Part shown: piece after piece, positions 10,959-19,937 of the stretch | Layout of the letters: each line of letters begins with the position of its first letter | How positions within the stretch are numbered: the first letter of the stretch is position 1 | Source of the DNA: Irpex lacteus | Taxonomy: Eukaryota; Basidiomycota; Agaricomycetes; Polyporales; Irpicaceae | Assembly (NCBI GenBank): GCA_001986395.2 | Contig: MQVO02000002.1 | Span: forward strand, 186,001 to 250,000 | DNA: 64,000 nt | Direction of reading: 5' to 3' | Made by a program: the position numbers and the translations under genes | Notes under the pieces: model-generated | Told to the model about the DNA's origin: nothing | What the model saw: the letters and a program-made list of their open reading frames with translations, nothing else | Databases searched by the model: none

Positions 10959-10995
10959 ATACTACCTGCTGATTCCCTGATCTAAACCTTTCGCC

Positions 10996-11013
10996 CCCTC
11001 GCGGTGGGCTCCA
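10996..11013 (-). other. primer-binding site of gypsy A
   Basis: Two bases inside the LTR end, the minus strand reads TGGAGCCCACCGCGAGGG. It starts with TGG, complementary to the CCA end of a tRNA, as expected for minus-strand priming. The tRNA was not identified. Confidence 0.6.
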
Positions 11014-11015
11014 GA

Positions 11016-11895
11016 TGTCGAATCAGAAAAAGGACTGGTGAGTTCGGGGCGGAACGACGAGGACGGAGAGCAGAACGAGGGACTAGCTTCAAGCTATCAC
11101 CTGTACTGGGTTGGGCTAACACACACGCCTGCGTGCAATAAACAAAAGGCTCTCCTGATACCGTTCCTTGACGAACCTAACCTTTACTGCTGAGGATCGT
11201 TGGACCAGACGTTAGGTCGAACTACCCCAGTCGTTCGTTGGGGGAGAAGAAGGTACGTTCAGGCAGAGATAGCTGACTGAGATTTACAATTCGGCTCGAA
11301 ACGATTACCCACAACTGGCTTCAGTGGCTAGCACTAACAGCGAGTAGTAGTAGTATCCAGATAGCTCGGACGACCTGCGCTTCGACTAACAAGAAATCAC
11401 GATCCCCTTCACAGCTCGTGTGTGCCTGCTGGATGTGATTCTCTTGCTCGATTGACAGAACTTGACAGCAGTGACAGTGTAGGCGTTCGGTACCTACCAA
11501 TGTCCAAAGCTCAAGTATCGACGTGGGAGACTAGCTGAGTAACTGACTTCTGACTGACTGCTTGACTGGCTCTGACTGATGACGGTTGAGGTGTAAACTG
11601 TAACTTGCTTGTCTTTTCTCTGGGGGCACTCTGGCCGCCTTATATACATGTGGGAAGCACTGTATCTACTAGCACAGCCTTTGCTGTGCGGTTACTTAGC
11701 AATCTACATAGCCTCTGAATTTCCTTGACAACCGTTGCTACTCAAAACATAGCCTCAATTCCTATGACTCACTCCTTGGAAACTGGTTGCTAGGGGACTT
11801 GGGGGCTGTGCTGGGCTTACTAAGCTTTGCTACCAATGCATGAGACTTGAACTATCGCTTATGTAACCAACCCATTACAGAGTAATGGCGTTACA
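11016..11895 (-). repeat. 5' LTR of gypsy A, about 880 bp
   Basis: In element orientation it starts TGTAACGCC at 11895 and ends TTCGACA at 11016, next to a primer-binding site. The outer boundary is fixed by the neighbouring integrase frame, which resumes at 11896 with the residues PAAGHPGR. A later TGT at 11923 also looks like an LTR end but falls inside that conserved integrase motif. The partner LTR is outside the window, so identity cannot be measured. Confidence 0.75.
11638..11646 (-). promoter_or_regulatory. TATA box in gypsy A LTR
   Basis: The minus strand reads TATATAAGG inside the LTR, about 250 bases after the LTR start and 680 bases before the Gag ATG. This is a sensible core promoter position for full-length element RNA. 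It is motif-based only. Confidence 0.5.
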
Positions 11896-13287
11896 CCGGC
11901 AGCCGGACACCCCGGTCGCTACAAGACACTAGAACTTCTCTCGCGAAACTACTGGTGGCCCAGTATGTCCAAATTCGTACACGAATACGTGGACACTTGC
12001 GATGTCTGTCAACGAACAAAGATCTTCCCTGCACCAGCTCGTGGTCCGCTTCAACCGCTTGATCCTCCCAACACCCCTTGGGAGAGTGTCACGACCGACT
12101 TCATCGTCAAGCTCCCAGAAAGCAACGGGTACGACTCCATCACAGTAGTAGTTGATCGACACTCAGGGCAAGCACACTGCTACCCCTCGAAGGAAACGAT
12201 GAAGGCTCCAGACCATGTGCATGATTACATCACGCAAGTCTTCCGCCACCACGGAGTCCCCAAGCAGATCATCTCAGATCGAGGTTCTGTCTTTGCATCG
12301 AAATTCCTCAAGGCAATCTATGAAGCCCTCGGGGTCACGCCCTCCATGTCAACGGCTTACCATCCACAAACTGATGGAAAGACTGAGCGACTCAACCAAG
12401 AGATTGAGCAGTATCTACGAGCCTTCTGCGCGTATCGACAGGATGACTGGACTGATTGGCTACCCATAGCTGAATTCGCTCTCAATAGCCGCGTACACTC
12501 GTCAACTGGAAAAGCACCCTTTGAGTTGATCTACGGTTACATTCCCGAGTTTCAAGTCTCGCTGAACCCCAACCCTAAGGTTCCAGCGGCAGACGAACGC
12601 CTTCGACTTCTAAAAGATGCCCAGGAAGACGCTCGTGCAGCTCTGGAGATAACAGCTGAACGCATGAAGCGGTTCTACGACCACGGGGTGGCTAATACGC
12701 CTCAGTTCGAAATCGGAGACAGAGTCTATCTTGAGCGCGAAAAACACCCTAAGGGTCAGCCGACTAGCAAGCTGGCACCTAAGCGTGATGGCCCCTATGA
12801 GATACTCGAAAAGGTTGCACCAATGAACTACCGTCTCAAGCTTACCAAACGAGATAAACGTCACCCGATCTTCCATGTGGACCGCCTCCGCCCAGCGAAA
12901 GCTGCTAAAGTTGTACCAAACCGAGAGTTTCCCGAACCACCGCCAATCGTTGTTGACGAAGAAGAGGAATACGAAGTAGAAAAGGTCTTAGATTCGCACG
13001 TTCAGAACAAGAAGTTCGAGTACCGGATCAAGTGGAAGGGGTATCCAGATAGCGATAATAGCTGGGAACCCCTTGAAAACGTCAAGCACGCAAAGAAGGC
13101 TATTGCTGACTTCCACAAGAAACACCCCGGCGCACCTCGTCCAATTGCAGCCTCGCTATTCCTTGCTATGAATTTCCGATCTATCAACGCCGAATTTGAC
13201 CCACCACCACCCGAGACGCTTCGTAAAGTTCCAGACTGGGAACTTGGTATCGACAACACCCCAGCCTTCCGGAGAAAAGGCCTTTAG
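11896..13287 (+). CDS. gypsy B integrase with chromodomain (5' truncated by insertion)
   Basis: The readable frame begins at the insertion point with the end of the HHCC zinc finger (GHPGRYKT, then CDVCQRTK). The integrase core holds the catalytic acidic residues in [17 protein letters not shown] and [10 protein letters not shown] small beta-barrel ([10 protein letters not shown] to VDRLRPAK) follows. A chromodomain begins near 12970 ([11 protein letters not shown].., [20 protein letters not shown]). The stop is at 13285-13287, just before the polypurine tract. There is no frameshift in this half. The first in-frame ATG (11965) is internal, so no protein start belongs here: this is a gene fragment, not a whole CDS. 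Confidence 0.93.
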   Translation, partial: PAAGHPGRYKTLELLSRNYWWPSMSKFVHEYVDTCDVCQRTKIFPAPARGPLQPLDPPNTPWESVTTDFIVKLPESNGYDSITVVVDRHSGQAHCYPSKETMKAPDHVHDYITQVFRHHGVPKQIISDRGSVFASKFLKAIYEALGVTPSMSTAYHPQTDGKTERLNQEIEQYLRAFCAYRQDDWTDWLPIAEFALNSRVHSSTGKAPFELIYGYIPEFQVSLNPNPKVPAADERLRLLKDAQEDARAALEITAERMKRFYDHGVANTPQFEIGDRVYLEREKHPKGQPTSKLAPKRDGPYEILEKVAPMNYRLKLTKRDKRHPIFHVDRLRPAKAAKVVPNREFPEPPPIVVDEEEEYEVEKVLDSHVQNKKFEYRIKWKGYPDSDNSWEPLENVKHAKKAIADFHKKHPGAPRPIAASLFLAMNFRSINAEFDPPPPETLRKVPDWELGIDNTPAFRRKGL

Positions 13288-13298
13288 GAGGGGGGTAA

Positions 13299-13838
13299 TG
13301 TCACGACTTGGACAATTTTTCCTTTTATTTTTGACTATTTTTTCCGATTTTTCTCTCAATTCCTACGTCATTCCTGTACCTGTTCTGAAAGACCAGTCAC
13401 GTGACCCTGGGACATGGTTATGTAATACTGTATAGTTCCATCCCACGTCCACATGATCCATAGAAGACGCTAGAACCTTGTAGAACATTGCACCATATCG
13501 TGTCATCATTGCATCATTGCTTACTCATAGTGGTGTTAGGAGTACAGACCCGGTACCAGGGGTCCTCGTAGATACATATATAAGCCCCACTGGGCTCTGC
13601 CTGGAGACCTCAGTTTCGACCTCTTGGTCTCTAGGTATGAATTCCCCCTTTGTACTGTCGATAGTATAATGTTAACTTGGTCTCTAGTCATAAACTCTAT
13701 CGCTAGTCCCTTGACGTCGGTGCTCACACACACCCCACTTGTCTCTGCGAGGGTCCGGTTTAGTTGTTAGATACTTTTGTTACGCGACCTCGTTACTCTC
13801 GACATCGAGCGAGCTCTAGCCTGGTCATAGTCGTGACA
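13299..13838 (+). repeat. 3' LTR of gypsy B, 540 bp
   Basis: The LTR begins TGTCACGAC, three bases after the polypurine tract AGGAGGGGGG, and ends GTCGTGACA. The two ends form a perfect 9-bp terminal inverted repeat. The next five bases, AGAAA, would be one half of the target duplication; the other half is outside the window. Confidence 0.88.
13577..13584 (+). promoter_or_regulatory. TATA box in gypsy B LTR
   Basis: TATATAAG lies 278 bases into the LTR, on the coding strand of the element. It is the likely core promoter. In a 3' LTR it could also fire outward into the flank. Confidence 0.5.
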
Positions 13839-13865
13839 AGAAAGTTCAATCAGCTTCTACGTATC

Positions 13866-13870
13866 GACTC
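13866..13870 (+). repeat. target site duplication, left copy (GACTC)
   Basis: GACTC directly abuts the left LTR of the copia element. The same five bases stand directly after the right LTR at 19174-19178. Confidence 0.9.
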
Positions 13871-14082
13871 TATTAGAATAGAGTGGATAGTCGTTGACAA
13901 CGTTGAGGAAGGTAGTTGGCAGAGGCAGGTAGCAATCACACAGGTGGAGGTTGGGGATCAAAGTGCGATAGTAGGATTCAGTGCAAGTACCAGGTATATA
14001 AGACAAAGAGAAGCGTCTATATTAGGTTTGATCCAATCTAATCAGTCACCTGATAAGATAGTAAAAGTAGATCAGTCGAACA
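13871..14082 (-). repeat. 3' LTR of copia C, 212 bp
   Basis: In element orientation it starts TGTTCGACTG at 14082 and ends CTATTCTAATA at 13871. It therefore ends in TA instead of the usual CA. The boundary is set by the GACTC target duplication. Confidence 0.92.
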
Positions 14083-14089
14083 CTCCCCT

Positions 14090-17000
14090 TCAAGCACGAA
14101 CGTGAAGAAGTTCATTGAAGTGCTTGAGCTTTTCGAGTGGCAGTGCTTTAGTAAGTGTATCAGCGCATTGATCGTTAGACGAGATGTGGTGTACAGTGAT
14201 GTACCCTTGATCGACACGATCGCTGATAAAGTTCTTGCGTATGTTAAAGTGTTTAGTACGCTGCGAATGTTGTTCTTCAGGTGAAGAAACAATCGCGATA
14301 GTCGACGCACTGTCAGTGAACATCTTGACAGGGTCCATAGTAGAGTTAGTAAGTTCGTCGATTAACTTCTTGAGGTAGATAGCCTCAGTCGACGCATGCG
14401 CAAGCGCATAGAGTTCGGCTTCGGTGACCGATAGAGTTACCAGTGTGCCACGCTTACTTGACCAAGAGATAAGCGAGTCGTTGTATGTGAAGGCGTAGCC
14501 CATTATTGGTTTGTTGCCGTGTGTAGTCATGCCGTCGGAATCAGCGTATCCGACAAGTGAAGTAGAAGTAGAGTTTGCTTGGTTTCCTAGGACAAGCCAG
14601 TAGTCGCACGTTCCCTTGAGGTAAAGGTAACACTGTTTAGCTGCAGCGAAGTGTTCCTTAGCAGGGTCAGATAAGTATCGTGCCAGTTGGCCGGTGCAAT
14701 AAGCAACATCGGGCCTAGTACAGTCTGCGACGTAGCGTAAGCCACCGACGAGAGACATGTAGTGTTTGATAGCATCAGCGTCCTGACGCGGTTCTTTCGA
14801 GTCACGGGGGGCTAAGTTGTGCTCGTGTATCATAGGAGTACGGCGTGAATGTTCGTGGTCAAAGTTGTATCTTTTGAGAGTAGTTTGGATATAGTCTTTT
14901 TGGCGCATTTTGATAGTGCGTGAGGCTTTATCGTAGACGATTTCCATGCCGAGCATCCAGTGGATAGGTCCACCGTTAGTGACCTCAACATGTTGCCTCA
15001 AGGCAGTGACAAATTGTTCAGCGACGACAGGAGTAATAGTACAGAGAGTGATGTCATCGACATGAACTGCCAAAATAAGTATAAGTTGGTTTCCTCGGTA
15101 GAGGAAGAAGACAGCGTTGTCGAAGTTCGAACGCTTGAGTCCAAGTTGGAAGAGTATGTCGCATAGTACCTTGTACCAGCGACGTCCGGCTTGTTTAAGG
15201 CCGTAGATAGTCTTACGCAGTTTTAGTACGTAGCCGTTAGGCAAGTTCGGAAGTAAATCCCCAGGAGGAGGACGAAGATACAGATCTTCATCATCGTTGA
15301 TCTTTCCATACAAGTAGGCAGACTTGATATCGAGTTGGATGATCTCAAATCCAAGTGAGGCGGAAAGACTAAGTATGAATCGCATTGAGCTCATACGAGC
15401 CACAGGAGCGAACAAGTCGTTGGAGTAGTAGTCAATACCGTCACGTTGGGAGTACCCTTGCGCGACAAGTCTCGACTTCAGCTTAGTAACTTTGCCGTGT
15501 TCATACTTCGTTTTATAAACAAAGCGCGAACCAGTAATGTTCGCATTCGGCGGAGGGATACAGTATTCCCAAGTTCCAAGTTGTTCCAGTTGATCAACCT
15601 CAGTCTTCATAGACTTGAACCAGTCGTCTTTGAGAGGGTGATTAAGTACGTCTTTGTAAGTGACTGGATCACCGACGTCCTCAGCATAGTGGGCGTTGAA
15701 CTCAGTTAAGTAGAAGGCAATATTAGTTTCGACTTCATCGTAGATGAGTCCATGGGATTGACGCGATGCAATCCTAGTAGAACGCCTAGGGCCTGAAGGG
15801 TCAGGCTCGTCGATGTCCATTGGTTCGACGTGAGGATTTTCCTCGAGTTGAAGTTGTTTTTCGATTGTTGGTTTTTCGATATTTGGTTCTGGCTCCCCTT
15901 CAATTTGCGACGTGGAGTCGACAAATTGCAAGTTACGTTCCACACCTACGCGTGTACCGAAGTAGATGTAGTGGCCTTTGGATTGCTCGGCGAAGCCAAT
16001 CCATACACCACGTTTGCCCTTGGGCGCAAGTTTATTAGTACGATATTCGTCATAGACGATGCACGGCTGACCGAAACGTTGTAGTCCATCGAGGTTAGCC
16101 TCAGTGCCATATCGTTTGAAGTAAGGAGTCTTGTATTGGAGAGGAGAACGAGGGGTACGGTTATATAACCATACAGCAAATAATGCTGCATACCACCATA
16201 GTCGGTTCGGTAATGAAGCAGTATGCAAGTTTACACGAACCAAGTTCATAATAGTTTGGTGTGTGCGTTCAGCAACACCATTCTGTGCCGGAGTATCGTG
16301 CACAGTAAGTCGAAGTATAGTACCCTGAGTCTTAAGGTACTTAGTAAAGATACCGCTGGTGAAAACACCATCGTTATCAGCTTGAAGAATCTTAACGCGA
16401 ATATTGTATTGCGTAAGAAGTTCAGTAGTGAAAGTGACCCATTGAGCATAGGCGTCATCTTTAGTACTAAGAGGGGCGAGTGTTAGCCATCGCGTAGCAT
16501 CATCGACGATGGTTAACCAGTATGAATAATGCCCAGTAATCGACTTATTAGGCAGTGGCCCAAAGATGTCGATGTGAAAGTGATCGCCAAAAGCAGTAGC
16601 TAAAGGCGAAGTACGAGTCTTAGGTACAGGATTGCGGTGAATGTTGTTGAGTATGCAATCCTCGCATGGAGTTTCAGTACGATCAGTGATATGTGAAGTA
16701 ATGATTAGTTTCGACGTCTCAAGTAGTTTCTTAATCTGGAAGTAACTTATATGACCTAGTTTCTTATGAAGGTCAAGCATCGTTATACCAGACTTATTAT
16801 GCACGCTTGCTAAGGAACTTAGTTGTGTAGTTGATAATGAATACAAATCATTTGATTTCTTTACAACGACTACACAAGTTGAATTGTTGTCGTATATAGT
16901 ACAAGTTGAACGATAAAAAGAGAAACGATAATCAGAGTCCAATTTTGAAACACTGATAAGAGTAAAAGGTAGTGATGAGTTATAGTAGACGTTCCTTAGC

Positions 17001-18895
17001 GTTAATGAAGTTGACGTACCATTTTCTTTCCCAATCTCCACGACCATATCGCCAGCGAGGTTTAATACTAGTTGTTCTGAGTTGGCGACAGTCAGTAATA
17101 CAGTTGGGACAGAGTGGAGATTGAAGAGCATATCACGATATGGAGTGCAGTGAATAGTCGCACCAGTATCGAAGACATGAACGCACTTGTCAGAAGACAA
17201 GGCGGCGCAGAGTGGTACAGCAGTACATGGTATCGTCGAAGTAGAAGTACTTACGTGCATATCGACGTCGGCGTCGGTGAGAGACGCCACCCAGTCAGAC
17301 TGGGTAGTAGCGACGTTGGCCGCGGCAGTAGACGACGAGGCGACGGCGGCCACAGGCTTCTTGCCCTTCGCAGCAGCAGCTGCGGTCTTGCGAGTGATAC
17401 CCTTCCTCTTCATCGCCTCTTTGGACTTTTCAGTCCAGGGCTGAGGGCAGGTGGGCGTAGTGTGCCCGGTGCCGTTGCAGTTGAAGCACTTGAGTTGGCT
17501 TCGATCAGTCTTCTCCTTGGAGTAAGGAGCGGCAGCGGCAGCGCGGGCGGCAGAGCCAGCCTTCGGAGTACGCTCGACGTGCTTGTCTTTCGACGAAGAC
17601 GACGAGGAGTGGTGATGAGAGGGCTTGTCACGAGGGACAAGCGTCGAAGAGCCCTTAGACTCGGTAGTCTTCGGGTGAGAGAGGCGCCAGTTGTTAAAGT
17701 CGCGGCGCAGCTCATCGATGAGAGCAAGCGGCTTGTACTCGGCAATCTGGCCGGCGGGAGTAGCAGTGCGAACGCTAGTCTCGTAGTTCGCACGAGTGTT
17801 AGCGTAAGGAGGAGGGATGATGCCGACGATGGCAGAGTAGAAGATATGATCGGGGAAATCAATCCCCTTAGCGCGCAGACGACCGACGATGTTGGTAGCG
17901 TCGTCGAGGAGCTTGTCCATATCGTGGACGGGACGGCGGAGGTGGAAGAGTTGGAAGATCTCGTTGGCGTCCGAGATCGTAGTTTTTGGGTCGAAACGCT
18001 CACGAAGCTTGTCCATGAGCTTGTGCGGCTTCGACTCGTTCAAGTAGTTGGCCATGACCGAGTCAGCAATGTGACCAGACATGACATTGAAGACGGCGCG
18101 GCCGACTTCAGCAGGGACAGTGAGTCCACCGCGCAGTTGGTACCAGTCGATGACGGTCTGGAGAGCGTTGTCGACGCGGAATCTCCACATCGGCCACGTC
18201 TCAGACCCAGTAAGTTTTCCCACGTCGGCGAATGCCTTGTGGATGTCCGACAAGGACATGGAGAAGTCAGAGTTGGAGGCAGCGGGGATAGAGAGAAGAT
18301 GCGACACTGAGCGCATCGAGTCGTAGCTGCCACCAGAAGTAGAAGGAGGAGGAGAGGGAGGAGCAGAGGGACGAGAAGGCTTCTTGTCATTTCGTCTGTC
18401 GCGACGAGCGTCGTCGTCCATAGGTTCGTCGCCATCGTCACCATCGTCAGAGGGCGACTTGCGGTGACGGGCGCGGCGACGTTCGTCGTTCCAGTTAAGG
18501 ACGTCAAACGGACTCTTGTGACGACGATCAGCAGGAGGAGCAGAGACACGACGGCCTCCAGTAGATTCCTGCTCTGAGGCAGGGCCAGCAAGACGATCGT
18601 CATGGAAGACGATGTCAGGGACAGCTTGAGCAGAGGGGGCCTGAGCAGGAGTAGGAGACTCGGAAGCTGCGCGAGCAGCCTCAGTCTGAGTTTGGGCCTT
18701 GGGAGCCATTGGGGTCGGTTCAGGAGCAGGAGTGGGTTGAGGAGATGGGGTAGGAGTGAAGACGGGAGTGCGTCTTCTGGGTTTACGAGTGGAAGGTTTG
18801 GGTTTCCTCCAATCAAAGCCTCGAGTGAAGTCGGTTGGGCGAGTAGCACGGCCTGAGCGACGAGGATGGGTCTGATCGGTACGATCAGTGCTCAT
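14090..18895 (-). CDS. copia C Gag-Pol polyprotein, 1601 aa
   Basis: This is a single intact frame. A Ser/Pro-rich N-terminus is followed by a Gag region (about 200-420) and a CCHC knuckle (CFNCNGTGHTTPTC, near 469). The protease active site VFDTGATIHCTP is near 574. The integrase zinc finger spans about 705-745 (HKKLGH..CEDC), and its core has HIDIFGPLP near 773, ADNDGVF near 840 and NGVAERTH near 872. RT runs from about 1100 (FAPVARMSSMRF; VHVDDI with the catalytic DD near 1276). RNase H begins near 1452 (YADSDG) with EAELYAL further on. All catalytic residues looked for are present and there are no stops. A single frame without frameshift is usual for copia elements. Confidence 0.96.
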   Translation of the reverse strand: MSTDRTDQTHPRRSGRATRPTDFTRGFDWRKPKPSTRKPRRRTPVFTPTPSPQPTPAPEPTPMAPKAQTQTEAARAASESPTPAQAPSAQAVPDIVFHDDRLAGPASEQESTGGRRVSAPPADRRHKSPFDVLNWNDERRRARHRKSPSDDGDDGDEPMDDDARRDRRNDKKPSRPSAPPSPPPSTSGGSYDSMRSVSHLLSIPAASNSDFSMSLSDIHKAFADVGKLTGSETWPMWRFRVDNALQTVIDWYQLRGGLTVPAEVGRAVFNVMSGHIADSVMANYLNESKPHKLMDKLRERFDPKTTISDANEIFQLFHLRRPVHDMDKLLDDATNIVGRLRAKGIDFPDHIFYSAIVGIIPPPYANTRANYETSVRTATPAGQIAEYKPLALIDELRRDFNNWRLSHPKTTESKGSSTLVPRDKPSHHHSSSSSSKDKHVERTPKAGSAARAAAAAPYSKEKTDRSQLKCFNCNGTGHTTPTCPQPWTEKSKEAMKRKGITRKTAAAAAKGKKPVAAVASSSTAAANVATTQSDWVASLTDADVDMHVSTSTSTIPCTAVPLCAALSSDKCVHVFDTGATIHCTPYRDMLFNLHSVPTVLLTVANSEQLVLNLAGDMVVEIGKENGTSTSLTLRNVYYNSSLPFTLISVSKLDSDYRFSFYRSTCTIYDNNSTCVVVVKKSNDLYSLSTTQLSSLASVHNKSGITMLDLHKKLGHISYFQIKKLLETSKLIITSHITDRTETPCEDCILNNIHRNPVPKTRTSPLATAFGDHFHIDIFGPLPNKSITGHYSYWLTIVDDATRWLTLAPLSTKDDAYAQWVTFTTELLTQYNIRVKILQADNDGVFTSGIFTKYLKTQGTILRLTVHDTPAQNGVAERTHQTIMNLVRVNLHTASLPNRLWWYAALFAVWLYNRTPRSPLQYKTPYFKRYGTEANLDGLQRFGQPCIVYDEYRTNKLAPKGKRGVWIGFAEQSKGHYIYFGTRVGVERNLQFVDSTSQIEGEPEPNIEKPTIEKQLQLEENPHVEPMDIDEPDPSGPRRSTRIASRQSHGLIYDEVETNIAFYLTEFNAHYAEDVGDPVTYKDVLNHPLKDDWFKSMKTEVDQLEQLGTWEYCIPPPNANITGSRFVYKTKYEHGKVTKLKSRLVAQGYSQRDGIDYYSNDLFAPVARMSSMRFILSLSASLGFEIIQLDIKSAYLYGKINDDEDLYLRPPPGDLLPNLPNGYVLKLRKTIYGLKQAGRRWYKVLCDILFQLGLKRSNFDNAVFFLYRGNQLILILAVHVDDITLCTITPVVAEQFVTALRQHVEVTNGGPIHWMLGMEIVYDKASRTIKMRQKDYIQTTLKRYNFDHEHSRRTPMIHEHNLAPRDSKEPRQDADAIKHYMSLVGGLRYVADCTRPDVAYCTGQLARYLSDPAKEHFAAAKQCYLYLKGTCDYWLVLGNQANSTSTSLVGYADSDGMTTHGNKPIMGYAFTYNDSLISWSSKRGTLVTLSVTEAELYALAHASTEAIYLKKLIDELTNSTMDPVKMFTDSASTIAIVSSPEEQHSQRTKHFNIRKNFISDRVDQGYITVHHISSNDQCADTLTKALPLEKLKHFNELLHVRA

Positions 18896-18961
18896 ACACG
18901 ATGAGTAGAGCCTGGAAGTTCAGAATAGTAAGCGTAGAAGGTGAATTCGGGGCTCTAAACC

Positions 18962-19173
18962 TATTAGAATAGAGTGGATAGTCGTTGACAACGTTGAGGA
19001 AGGTAGTTGGCAGAGGCAGGTAGCAATCACACAGGTGGAGGTTGGGGATCAAAGTGCGATAGTAGGATTCAGTGCAAGTACCAGGTATATAAGACAAAGA
19101 GAAGCGTCTATATTAGGTTTGATCCAATCTAATCAGTCACCTGATAAGATAGTAAAAGTAGATCAGTCGAACA
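18962..19173 (-). repeat. 5' LTR of copia C, 212 bp
   Basis: Same length and, base by base as far as I compared, same sequence as 13871-14082. It carries the promoter for the element RNA. A TATATA core is present, but its reading direction is ambiguous because it is nearly symmetric. Confidence 0.93.
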
Positions 19174-19178
19174 GACTC
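19174..19178 (+). repeat. target site duplication, right copy (GACTC)
   Basis: This matches 13866-13870 and confirms both LTR boundaries of copia C. Confidence 0.9.
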
Positions 19179-19862
19179 TGCCAAGAATAAACAATGAAGA
19201 TTAGTCTTATTGGACACAATTCGTCTCGGCAAGGTCATTTGCGTCATGGTACTTGGGTGTCATGTCCTTTAAAGTTCGCGCCACGATACTCTGTATCACC
19301 TTCTTCGGACGTCGATTAATTGTGCCTTCTAAGGTACCATAACACTCATAGTACTCATCTGCTGCGCACAAAACCTCCCGAATCTCGCAATCTTTTCAGT
19401 TCGTGAGACCGTAGCGCACTCTTTTGAACGGATACACCGGGTATCAGTTGGAAGGTACGAGCCTCCTCCGGCACGCAGGTAAGAGATTCACGCAGGTATT
19501 TGGTCAGATGATGCGAAAAGCAAGCATTAGTATTGAAGAAGCAATGTTTACTCACGCTCATCTTCCTCAGGTCGGAATTGGTTCGGCCCACAACCAGCTT
19601 CGAAGTGTTCATGTCTTATCAGTATTCTTGTACGCAACACTCCATACCTTCTCGCGACTCACCTGACGCCATTCAGAAGCACTCGTTCTGCACTGCCGAC
19701 TGGTATCAGAGTTCATGATCCTCGGTATATGGCAAGGTTAGGGGAAACTCTGAGTTAAAGCCGCAGTGCATTGGCTCCTTGAACGTTCGCAAGTGGGATG
19801 ATACGTAGGGATCTTGTAGGAATCAGAACAGGTGATCGGTTTCAAAAGTATCTGGTACCAGG
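19179..19862. other. intergenic, no gene seen
   Basis: Short frames on both strands lack recognisable domains or splice partners. I see no RNA gene or repeat in this stretch between the copia element and the protease promoter. Confidence 0.5.
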
Positions 19863-19871
19863 TATAAAAAG
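19863..19871 (+). promoter_or_regulatory. TATA box of the aspartic protease gene
   Basis: TATAAAAAG stands 67 bases before the chosen ATG, a normal distance for a strongly expressed secreted fungal enzyme. Confidence 0.55.
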
Positions 19872-19937
19872 CTTCGGGGAGGAAAGATGGGATGGTAAGC
19901 TCGAGTGTGCCGCCCACGAAATCCCCTCAAGCTCACC

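Larger units (their letters stand above)
1..11895 (-). mobile_element. Ty3/gypsy retrotransposon A, 3' end cut by window edge
   Basis: Read on the minus strand, the order is LTR (11895-11016), primer-binding site, a very long Gag-protease frame, then a pol frame that is still open at base 1. RT precedes integrase, which is the Ty3/gypsy order. The 3' LTR and one copy of the target duplication must lie left of the window. All frames seen are uninterrupted, so the element looks young and possibly active. On its right side it interrupts the integrase gene of a second gypsy element exactly between codons, so A is the younger of the two. LTR boundaries rest on TG..CA termini and on the resumption of the host integrase frame at 11896. 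No second LTR is visible to confirm them. Confidence 0.93.
11896..13838 (+). mobile_element. Ty3/gypsy chromovirus B, 3' remnant split by element A
   Basis: This is the right-hand remainder of an older plus-strand gypsy element: integrase with a C-terminal chromodomain, a polypurine tract (13286-13295) and a 3' LTR. The integrase starts abruptly at 11896, where element A is inserted. The rest of B (Gag, protease, RT, RNase H and 5' LTR) should continue left of A, beyond the window. Chromodomain integrases mark the chromovirus clade and are thought to steer insertion to certain chromatin; that role comes from family knowledge. After the LTR ends at 13838, non-element DNA follows. Confidence 0.92.
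13871..19173 (-). mobile_element. complete Ty1/copia retrotransposon C, 5303 bp
   Basis: Two 212-bp LTRs that I read as identical enclose one long polyprotein frame with integrase before RT, the Ty1/copia order. A 5-bp duplication (GACTC) flanks the element. A purine tract (AAGGGGAG) lies immediately before the 3' LTR, and the stop codon is only 7 bases from that LTR. Identical LTRs plus an unbroken 1601-codon frame point to a recent insertion that may still be mobile. It landed in the short DNA just outside the LTR of gypsy B. A primer-binding site should follow the right LTR internally (GGTTTAGAGCC..), but I could not match it to a tRNA. Confidence 0.96.

Noticed and set aside
11016..11923. 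LTR of gypsy A ending at the TGT/ACA at 11923
   Set aside because: This would place the conserved integrase residues GHPGRY of element B inside the LTR. The border at 11895 leaves the integrase frame intact.
17114..18310. 398-codon plus-strand frame
   Set aside because: It lies wholly antisense to the copia Gag region, whose minus-strand frame has clear motifs. GC-rich composition alone keeps the antisense frame open.
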